Shown here: positions 5,078 to 9,969 of the stretch, one piece after another | How the letters are laid out: each line of letters opens with the position of its first letter | Numbering within the stretch: the first letter of the stretch is position 1 | Source: Betaproteobacteria bacterium | GTDB lineage: Bacteria; Pseudomonadota; Gammaproteobacteria; Burkholderiales; Burkholderiaceae_C | Direction of reading: 5' to 3' | DNA: 9,969 nt | Assembly: GCA_005884255.1 (NCBI GenBank) | Contig: VBDL01000093.1 | Span: forward strand, 1-9,969 | Position numbers and translations under genes: made by a program | The notes under the pieces: model-generated | Told to the model about the DNA's origin: nothing | Databases searched by the model: none | What the model saw: the letters and a program-made list of their open reading frames with translations, nothing else

Positions 5078-5887
5078 CTACCGGCTCGCGGCCGCACGCC
5101 GGCCGGCCCACCACCAGATCAGTGCGCCGATCGCAATCATCGGCAGGCTCAGCCACTGGCCCTGGCTGAGGTTCAGCGCCTGCAGGCCGAGGAAGGCGTC
5201 GGGTTCGCGAAAGTATTCGGCGATGAAGCGGAACACACCGTAGCCGAACATGAAGGCGCCCGAGATGCGCCCGGTCGGATGCTCGCGCCGTGCGTACCAC
5301 CACAGCAGCACGAAGAGCAGCACGCCCTCGAGGCCGAACTGGTACAGCTGCGACGGGTGGCGCGGCAGCGTCGGGTCATCGGACTGCGGGAACACCATCG
5401 CCCACGGCAGCGACGGGTCGGCCGCGCGACCCCACAGCTCGCCGTTGATGAAGTTGCCGATTCGCCCGGCGGCCAGCCCCGTTGGCACGCAGGGCGCGAT
5501 CAGGTCGGTGACTTCGAAGAAGCGCCGGCCGCGCTGCCAGGCAAACCAGGCCATCGCGGCCAGCACGCCGAGCATGCCGCCGTGGAACGACATGCCGCCC
5601 TTCCACACCTGCAGTACCTCGGTCAGATGCGTCGCGTAGTACTCCGGCTTGTAGAACAGCGCATAGCCCAGGCGCCCGCCGACGACCACGCCGAGCACGC
5701 CATAGAAGAGCATGTCCTCGACGTCGCGGCGCGTCCATCCGGCGCGCTCGTACCACGGCTTGCGCACGCGAAGCGTGGCCAGCCACAGGAACAGACCGAA
5801 GGCGACGAGGTAGGTCAGCCCATACCAATGGACTTTCAGCGGCCCGAGTGAGAACGCAATCGGGTTGAACTGGGGATGCACGAGCAT
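5078..5887 (-). CDS. lgt: Prolipoprotein diacylglyceryl transferase
   Basis: Inner-membrane enzyme that transfers diacylglycerol from phosphatidylglycerol to the lipobox Cys of prolipoproteins, the first step of lipoprotein maturation. 269 residues from ATG 5887, with AAGGAG upstream; its start overlaps the lysR stop by one base (TGATG). Seen: the HWYGLTY motif at 20-26, FHGGMLG at 101-107, the Lgt signature GRIGNFINGE at 141-150, and RFIAEYFREPD at 220-230, with about seven hydrophobic segments and a Trp-rich last helix (258-260). Length and motifs are normal for the family. The ribosome binding site lies within the lysR coding end, so translation is probably coupled to lysR. Confidence 0.97.
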   Translation of the reverse strand: MLVHPQFNPIAFSLGPLKVHWYGLTYLVAFGLFLWLATLRVRKPWYERAGWTRRDVEDMLFYGVLGVVVGGRLGYALFYKPEYYATHLTEVLQVWKGGMSFHGGMLGVLAAMAWFAWQRGRRFFEVTDLIAPCVPTGLAAGRIGNFINGELWGRAADPSLPWAMVFPQSDDPTLPRHPSQLYQFGLEGVLLFVLLWWYARREHPTGRISGAFMFGYGVFRFIAEYFREPDAFLGLQALNLSQGQWLSLPMIAIGALIWWWAGRRAAASR

Positions 5888-6810
5888 CAACGATCTCCTT
5901 GCTTCGCGCGCGATTGTGCCTGCGGCCGCAACTGGCGTTGCACGTGCTGCACGAAGCGTTGCACGACCGGCGGCGCGCCTTCGCGCCACAGCAGGCTGGT
6001 CTCGCAGGCCAGCGAAGCGCGCGCGACGTGGCGGTATTCAACTCCCGGGCGCTGCAGCCGCGTCACCGACTCCGGCACCCAGGCCACGCCCATGCCGGCC
6101 GACACCAGGTTCACGATGGTTTGCATTTGAATGGCTTCCTGCGCGATGCGCGGCGTTGCGCCGTGGTCACGGTAGAACGACAGCACGGCATCGAACAGCG
6201 ACGGCGCGATCTCGCGCGGAAAGATCACCAGCGGATCGTCCAACACATCGGCCAGGCGCAACGTGCGGCGCGCCACCGCCGCGTGGCCGGCAGGCAGGGC
6301 CAGCACCAGCGGCTCGCGCAGCACGAGCCGGCTGGCGAATCCCGGCGGCGCCGCGCCCGGCGCATGCAGCACGAAGCCGGCGTCGATCTCGTCGGCGTCG
6401 AAGGCCTGCAGCTGCACGTCGAGCGTCGCTTCGCGCAGCTGCAGGCTCACATCGGGGTGCGCCTCGCGAAAGCCGCGCAGCCACTCGGGCAGCGGCCCAT
6501 AGGCGATGCTGGATACAAAGGCCAGACGCAATCGCCCGCTCAAGCCCTCGGCGGCCGCATGCACGAGCCGCGGCAGCTCGTCGGCCGCCTTCAACAGCCG
6601 TCGGGCCTGCTCCAGCAGCGCCGCGCCGGCCGGCGTGAGCGCCACCGAGCGGCGGGTTCGCTCGAACAGCGCCGCCTGCAGCGTGCTCTCGAGGCTGCGG
6701 ATGGCCTGCGTCAGCGGCGGCTGCGTCATGTGCAGGCGGCGCGCCGCGCGGCCGAAATGCAGCTCCTCGGCGACGGCGACGAATTGGCGCAGCGGGCGCA
6801 GCTCGATCAT
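5887..6810 (-). CDS. LysR-family transcriptional regulator
   Basis: 307 residues from ATG 6810. Seen: the N-terminal winged helix-turn-helix at about residues 3-62 (LRQFVAVAEELHFGRAARRL, MTQPPLTQAIRSLE, FERTRRSVALTPAG), then a periplasmic-binding-protein-like effector domain from about 90 (GRLRLAFVSS onward) to about 290. It is divergent from ilvD with a 97-base gap that holds a T-N11-A palindrome, the usual LysR site. That suggests control of ilvD and of itself, but the effector is unknown and branched-chain metabolism is only an inference from position. Its stop overlaps the lgt start. The upstream in-frame extension (to 6963) is antisense to ilvD and lacks support. Confidence 0.95.
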   Translation of the reverse strand: MIELRPLRQFVAVAEELHFGRAARRLHMTQPPLTQAIRSLESTLQAALFERTRRSVALTPAGAALLEQARRLLKAADELPRLVHAAAEGLSGRLRLAFVSSIAYGPLPEWLRGFREAHPDVSLQLREATLDVQLQAFDADEIDAGFVLHAPGAAPPGFASRLVLREPLVLALPAGHAAVARRTLRLADVLDDPLVIFPREIAPSLFDAVLSFYRDHGATPRIAQEAIQMQTIVNLVSAGMGVAWVPESVTRLQRPGVEYRHVARASLACETSLLWREGAPPVVQRFVQHVQRQLRPQAQSRAKQGDR

Positions 6811-6831
6811 TGATATGCGGCGTGAATCAAT
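6809..6831. promoter_or_regulatory. LysR-type operator (T-N11-A) in the lysR-ilvD gap
   Basis: ATTGAT (6809-6814) and ATCAAT (6826-6831) are perfect inverted repeats with exactly 11 bases between them, the T-N11-A layout of LysR recognition sites. The left arm overlaps the lysR start codon (6810-6808), which suits autorepression. The right arm lies 77 bases before the ilvD start, just upstream of an AT-rich patch with TATATT at 6845-6850 that could be the ilvD -10. No convincing -35 was found, as expected for an activator-dependent promoter. Binding is inferred. Confidence 0.65.
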
Positions 6832-6853
6832 ACGAAGCCATAAATATATTGGA

Positions 6854-6870
6854 CTGCGGCGAAGTCGCAG
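6854..6870 (+). other. Short stem-loop in the ilvD leader
   Basis: CTGCGGC-GAA-GTCGCAG can form a 7-base-pair stem (one G-T wobble) with a GAA triloop. It lies just downstream of the candidate -10 and 25 bases before the ilvD Shine-Dalgarno, so it would be at or near the 5' end of the transcript. It could affect RNA stability. No Ile/Val/Leu-rich leader peptide or T-run is present, so it is not a classical attenuator. It may be chance in GC-rich DNA. Confidence 0.3.
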
Positions 6871-6907
6871 CGGGATACTTTGCGCTGCATTCGCAGGAGA
6901 CAGCCCC

Positions 6908-8590
6908 ATGAGCTTCAACCGCCGTTCGAAGAACATCACCGAAGGCGTGGCGCGCGCGCCCAACCGCTCGATGTATTACGCGCTCGGCTATACCGAGGGC
7001 GACTTCGGCAAGCCGATGATCGGCGTGGCCAACGGCCACTCGACGATCACGCCGTGCAACTCCGGCCTGCAGCGCCTGGCCGATGCGGCGGTCGAGGGCC
7101 TGAAGGCGGCCGGCGCCAACCCGCAGATCTTCGGCACGCCGACGATCTCCGACGGCATGGCCATGGGCACCGAGGGCATGAAGTACAGCCTGGTGTCGCG
7201 CGAGGTGATCGCCGATTGCGTGGAGACCTGCGTCGGCGGCCAGTGGATGGACGGCGTGGTCGTCATCGGCGGCTGCGACAAGAACATGCCCGGCGGTCTC
7301 ATGGGCATGCTGCGCGCCAACGTGCCGGCGATCTACGTCTACGGGGGCACCATCCTGCCCGGCCACTTCAAGGGTCAGGAGCTCAACATCGTCAGCGTGT
7401 TCGAGGCGGTAGGCCAGTACAGCGCCGGCAAGATGAGCGACGAGGATTTCTGCGGCATCGAGCGCAACGCCATTCCCGGCCCGGGCTCGTGCGGCGGCAT
7501 GTACACCGCCAACACGATGAGCTCGGCCTTCGAGGCGCTGGGCATGAGCCTGCCCTACTCGTCCACCGAAGCCAACGTGCATGAGGAGAAGGTGGTCAGC
7601 ACACGCGAGGCGGCGCGCGTACTCGTCGACGCGGTGAAGCAGGACCTGAAGCCGCGCGACATCGTCACCAAGAAGAGCATCGAGAACGCGGTGGCCGTGA
7701 TCATGGCCACCGGCGGTTCCACCAACGCGGTGCTGCACTTCCTGGCCATCGCGCACGCGGCCGGCGTCGAGTGGACGATCGACGACTTCGAGCGCATTCG
7801 CAAGAAGGTGCCCGTGCTGTGCGACCTGAAGCCCAGCGGCAAGCATCTGGCGGTAGACCTGCACCAGGCCGGCGGCATTCCGCAGGTGATGAAGATCCTG
7901 CTGAAGGCCGGCCTCATCCATGGCGACTGCATCACCATCACCGGCAAGACGGTGGCCGAGAACCTGGCCGGCGTGCCCGACACACCGCGCTCCGACCAGG
8001 ACGTGATCCGCCCGCTCGCCGCGCCGATGTACGACGAGGGCCACCTCGCGATCCTGCGCGGCAACCTGTCGCCCGAGGGCTGCGTGGCGAAGATCACCGG
8101 ACTGAAGAACCCGGTGATGACCGGACCGGCACGCGTGTTCGACGACGAGCAATCGGCGCTGGCCGCCATCATGGCCAACCAGATCAAGGCGGGCGACGTG
8201 ATGGTGCTGCGCTACCTCGGCCCCAAGGGCGGGCCCGGCATGCCGGAGATGCTCGCGCCCACCGGCGCGCTGATCGGCCAGGGCCTGGGCGAGAGCGTGG
8301 GCCTGATCACCGACGGGCGCTTTTCCGGCGGCACCTGGGGCATGGTGGTCGGCCACGTGGCACCCGAGGCCTATGAGGGCGGCACGATCGCACTGGTGCA
8401 GGAGGGCGACTCCATCACCATCGATGCGCACAAGCTGCTGCTGCAACTCAACGTGAGCGACGCCGAGATCGCGCGCCGCCGCGCCGCGTGGCAACGCCCG
8501 GCGCCACGCTACACGCGCGGCGTGCTGGCGAAGTTTGCGAAGAATGCATCGAGCGCCAGTTCCGGCGCCGTGCTGGACAAATTCGAGTAA
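6908..8590 (+). CDS. ilvD: Dihydroxy-acid dehydratase
   Basis: Dehydrates 2,3-dihydroxy-isovalerate and 2,3-dihydroxy-3-methylvalerate to the 2-keto acids in valine, leucine and isoleucine synthesis; cytoplasmic, Fe-S dependent. 560 residues, normal for the short (2Fe-2S type) branch. ATG 6908 is chosen for AGGAG at 6895-6899; an in-frame ATG at 6815 has no ribosome site and lies in the operator. Seen: three cluster cysteines, Cys50 (ITPCN), Cys123 (GGCDKNMPG, with Lys125 as the probable carbamylated lysine) and Cys195 (GPGSCGGMYTANTM), plus the C-terminal TDGRFSGGTWG motif with the catalytic Ser. No ilv partner genes are adjacent; the divergent LysR protein is the likely regulator. Confidence 0.98.
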   Translation: MSFNRRSKNITEGVARAPNRSMYYALGYTEGDFGKPMIGVANGHSTITPCNSGLQRLADAAVEGLKAAGANPQIFGTPTISDGMAMGTEGMKYSLVSREVIADCVETCVGGQWMDGVVVIGGCDKNMPGGLMGMLRANVPAIYVYGGTILPGHFKGQELNIVSVFEAVGQYSAGKMSDEDFCGIERNAIPGPGSCGGMYTANTMSSAFEALGMSLPYSSTEANVHEEKVVSTREAARVLVDAVKQDLKPRDIVTKKSIENAVAVIMATGGSTNAVLHFLAIAHAAGVEWTIDDFERIRKKVPVLCDLKPSGKHLAVDLHQAGGIPQVMKILLKAGLIHGDCITITGKTVAENLAGVPDTPRSDQDVIRPLAAPMYDEGHLAILRGNLSPEGCVAKITGLKNPVMTGPARVFDDEQSALAAIMANQIKAGDVMVLRYLGPKGGPGMPEMLAPTGALIGQGLGESVGLITDGRFSGGTWGMVVGHVAPEAYEGGTIALVQEGDSITIDAHKLLLQLNVSDAEIARRRAAWQRPAPRYTRGVLAKFAKNASSASSGAVLDKFE

Positions 8591-8591
8591 G

Positions 8592-8617
8592 CGGAAAAGC
8601 CTACTTCTTCTTTTCCG
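8592..8617. terminator. Possible weak bidirectional terminator after ilvD
   Basis: CGGAAAAG (8592-8599) and CTTTTCCG (8610-8617) are perfect 8-base inverted repeats with a 10-base loop between the convergent ilvD and Trp-rich protein genes. The right part covers the last codons of the minus-strand gene (a lysine run). There is no T-tract after the stem in either direction, so intrinsic termination is uncertain. Confidence 0.35.
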
Positions 8618-9014
8618 TCGGCTCGTGGGAATCGGGGTCGAACTGGCTCGACAGGCGGCTGTGGTGGAACACGCTGTCGCGCACCTCTTCCTTGTTGCGC
8701 TCGCGGACCTTCGTGCGCTCGCCCTCCACCTTCGCGGCCAGGCGCTTGCGCACGTCTTCGGCCGCGCGTTCGCGGCGTGAGTTGGGGCGCTTGATACCGA
8801 GCGACTCCAGGGCCTTGTTGCGCCGATCGGCCTTCTTCTGCTCCATCTTGCGCATCTGCTCTTTCTGCGTGAAGCCCATGGAGTCGGACCAGGCCCACCA
8901 GACGATGGCCAGAGGGAAAGGCGACAGCACCACCCACCACGACCAGCCGGCCACCGAGCCGAAGTCGGCGACCTTGAGAACCACCAACAGGGTACCGAGC
9001 ACCACGAACCACAT
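8601..9014 (-). CDS. Small Trp-rich membrane protein with long charged tail
   Basis: 137 residues from ATG 9014, preceded by AGGGGAG; an upstream in-frame extension to 9050 has no such site. Seen: two short hydrophobic helices (about 2-15 and 25-42) joined by VAGWSWWVV, with seven Trp in the first 42 residues (2, 24, 26, 27, 39, 40, 42), then a highly charged helical region (50-113) rich in Lys, Arg and Glu that may form a coiled coil, and an acidic/Lys end. Known: the N-terminal part matches the small Trp-rich protein family (TIGR04438) of Burkholderiales, which has no assigned function; as I recall, members are usually around 70-90 residues, so the tail is an extension. Inferred: inner-membrane anchor with a cytoplasmic charged arm. 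Confidence 0.85.
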   Translation of the reverse strand: MWFVVLGTLLVVLKVADFGSVAGWSWWVVLSPFPLAIVWWAWSDSMGFTQKEQMRKMEQKKADRRNKALESLGIKRPNSRRERAAEDVRKRLAAKVEGERTKVRERNKEEVRDSVFHHSRLSSQFDPDSHEPTEKKK

Positions 9015-9060
9015 ACGCACTCCCCTTGCACGCGGTCGGCGCCCGGTCAACGCCGGCGCC

Positions 9061-9066
9061 TAGAAT
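9061..9066 (+). promoter_or_regulatory. Candidate -10 box for the cytochrome c gene
   Basis: TAGAAT at 9061-9066, preceded by C and followed by CCG, is a good sigma-70 -10 match in otherwise GC-rich DNA, 53 bases before the cytochrome start. No clear TTGACA-like -35 lies 16-18 bases upstream; TTGCAC at 9026-9031 is too far at 29 bases. The 105-base gap it lies in also holds the promoter for the divergent Trp-rich protein gene, for which no box is obvious. Confidence 0.35.
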
Positions 9067-9119
9067 CCGTTGTCAGCACTGTAATCCAAGGCACGATGTC
9101 CGTTCATCGAAAGGAAGAC

Positions 9120-9422
9120 ATGAAATCCCTGCTCCTGCTGATTACCGCACTGGTTGCCAGCGGCACCGCGCTGGCCCAGGCGGATCTCGCTCAAAAGAAG
9201 AACTGCATGGCCTGCCACGCCGTCGACAAGAAGGTCGTCGGCCCCGCCTACAAGGACGTGGCCGCCAAGTACGCCGGCCAGAAGGACGCCGCCGCCAAGC
9301 TCGCCGAGAAGATCCAGAAGGGTGGCTCCGGCGTGTGGGGCCCCGTGCCGATGCCGGCCAACACGCAGGTCAACGAGGCCGAAGCCAAGCAACTCGCTGC
9401 TTGGGTTCTTTCCTTGAAATGA
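9120..9422 (+). CDS. Periplasmic class I monoheme cytochrome c (c551/c552-like)
   Basis: 100 residues from ATG 9120, with AAGGAAG upstream; an earlier in-frame ATG at 9096 would spoil the signal peptide. Seen: a Sec signal peptide (MKSLLLLITALVASGTALA, cleavage probably after residue 19 or 21), heme site CMACH at 29-33, KKVVGPAYKDVAAKY after it, and WGPVPMPAN at 73-81 in which Met78 is the likely sixth heme ligand. The mature protein of about 80 residues matches the small c551/c8 type of electron carrier that donates to terminal oxidases or nitrite reductase. No partner reductase is adjacent, so its redox partner cannot be named. It ends at a strong shared terminator. Confidence 0.94.
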   Translation: MKSLLLLITALVASGTALAQADLAQKKNCMACHAVDKKVVGPAYKDVAAKYAGQKDAAAKLAEKIQKGGSGVWGPVPMPANTQVNEAEAKQLAAWVLSLK

Positions 9423-9432
9423 CCACCCCTGG

Positions 9433-9458
9433 AAAAGCCCCGCAGTGCGGGGCTTTTT
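9433..9458. terminator. Bidirectional rho-independent terminator
   Basis: AAAAGCCCCGC (9433-9443) and GCGGGGCTTTT (9447-9457) form a perfect 11-base stem with an AGT loop, followed by a further T on the plus strand; the A-run before the stem gives a T-run on the minus strand. It lies 10 bases after the cytochrome stop and touches the stop codon (9460-9458) of the convergent gene, so it serves both. Confidence 0.93.
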
Positions 9459-9969
9459 CATTTCACGAATGTCGCGTCGAGCCAGCCGCGCAGGCTGTTG
9501 ATGAAGGCGATTCCCTCGGAGAGAGCCAGGTCCTCGACGCGGATCACTCGCTCGGCGACGCGCCCCTCGCTCAGCGCGTGAGCGCGGCCGATGCCGGCGA
9601 GCAGCCCGCACTGGAGCGGCGGCGTCCACCAGCGGCCATCGAGGCGCACGGCCACGTTGCCGCGCGTGAATTCGGTGAGCTCGCCGCGGGCATTCCACAG
9701 CAAGGTGTCGAACACCGCGGCATCGGCCGGCGCGAAGGCGTCATAGTGCTCGCGGCGCGTGGTCTTGAAGCGCACGAACTCGCTGTCGGCATCGATCGGT
9801 ATCTTCGCCAGCGCCACGCGCACCGGCGTCGAGGTCGGCGCCAGCAGATGCGCCTCGGCGCGTGCGCGACCGTCGGGCGGTAGCAGAAGCCGCACGCGCC
9901 AAGCGCCCTGGGGATGCCGCGCCGCCAAGGGGGCCAGCGCAGCCTGCACCGCACCCGGGTTGCAGTCGA
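9458..9969 (-). CDS. Class IV PLP enzyme, probably aminodeoxychorismate lyase domain (5' truncated by window)
   Basis: The frame is open to the window edge, giving 170 C-terminal residues. The GTG at 9949 is internal to a continuing frame (upstream residues D-C-N-P-G-A) and is not taken as a start. Seen: FVRFKTTRREHYD, whose Lys (minus codon 9766-9764) aligns with the PLP lysine of E. coli PabC (LKHLNR); ELTEFTRGNVAV, matching the PabC segment with the phosphate/PLP-contacting Glu; and CGLLAGIGRAHAL, matching GVNGIMR. Known: PabC converts 4-amino-4-deoxychorismate to p-aminobenzoate and pyruvate in folate synthesis, and in many Burkholderiales it is fused behind PabB. The KTTRR form resembles such fusions as I recall them, but the N-terminal part is outside the window. 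A D-amino-acid or branched-chain aminotransferase is less likely. Confidence 0.8.
   Translation of the reverse strand, partial: DCNPGAVQAALAPLAARHPQGAWRVRLLLPPDGRARAEAHLLAPTSTPVRVALAKIPIDADSEFVRFKTTRREHYDAFAPADAAVFDTLLWNARGELTEFTRGNVAVRLDGRWWTPPLQCGLLAGIGRAHALSEGRVAERVIRVEDLALSEGIAFINSLRGWLDATFVK

Noticed and set aside
4802..5851. Plus-strand open frame of 349 codons across lgt and dnaQ
   Set aside because: Crosses two well-supported minus-strand genes and shows only antisense-type composition and no motif.
6815..6907. In-frame N-terminal extension of IlvD from ATG 6815
   Set aside because: No ribosome binding site, sequence unlike IlvD N-termini, and it overlaps the LysR operator; ATG 6908 has AGGAG at the right distance.
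6811..6907. Attenuator or leader peptide before ilvD
   Set aside because: No reading frame rich in Ile, Val or Leu codons and no terminator-like U-run; only a short stem-loop is present.
6827..9031. Long minus-strand open frame (734 codons) opposite ilvD
   Set aside because: Antisense to a textbook ilvD; its composition (His/Ala/Gly/Val/Arg) is what a GC-rich gene gives on the opposite strand, with no domain visible.

Overview
The window reads as ordinary chromosomal DNA of a high-GC betaproteobacterium, most likely a Burkholderiales member of the Rubrivivax/Leptothrix/Methylibium kind. The assignment rests on the strong G/C third-position bias, the family-typical IlvD, Lgt, LysR and DnaQ sequences, and a small Trp-rich membrane protein of the kind seen mostly in this order. 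I see no insertion sequence, phage gene, integrase, CRISPR array or replication origin. No gene-free stretch exceeds 300 bases.

Layout. (1) Bases 1-1651, plus strand: the end of an FMN-binding-domain protein, a short ApbE-type flavin transferase and a His-rich, probably heme-binding membrane protein. Each gene overlaps the next by 1-4 bases, so this is one transcription unit, probably an envelope flavin/heme electron-transfer module. (2) Bases 3785-1435, minus strand: a ferrous iron uptake operon, feoA-feoB plus a small membrane protein with a CxxCxxCxxC cluster. A Fur-box-like palindrome lies upstream. The last gene converges on, and overlaps by about 217 bases, the third gene of the first unit. 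(3) Bases 3966-4214, plus strand: an unrecognised 82-residue protein whose ribosome binding site is part of a perfect 10-base inverted repeat. (4) Bases 6810-4271, minus strand: lysR, lgt, dnaQ and tRNA-Val(CAC), tightly packed and ended by a strong hairpin. (5) Bases 6908-8590, plus strand: ilvD, divergent from lysR, with a textbook T-N11-A LysR site between them. (6) Bases 9014-8601, minus strand: the Trp-rich membrane protein. (7) Bases 9120-9422, plus strand: a small periplasmic cytochrome c. (8) Bases 9969-9458, minus strand: the C-terminal part of a PabC-like class IV PLP enzyme, cut by the window edge. The last two converge on a shared rho-independent terminator.

Functionally the window mixes housekeeping (lipoprotein maturation, replication proofreading, branched-chain amino acid and folate synthesis, a tRNA) with redox and iron functions (flavinylated protein plus b-type membrane protein, Feo uptake, cytochrome c, Fe-S dehydratase). 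The most striking observation is in dnaQ. The invariant DxE exonuclease motif reads Asp-Thr-Val, so a metal-binding glutamate of the proofreading subunit appears to be missing through a single GAG-to-GTG change. Second in interest are the flavinylation module with its uncharacterised membrane partner and the SD-sequestering inverted repeat. I do not see evidence for a wholly new multi-gene system such as a defence island.
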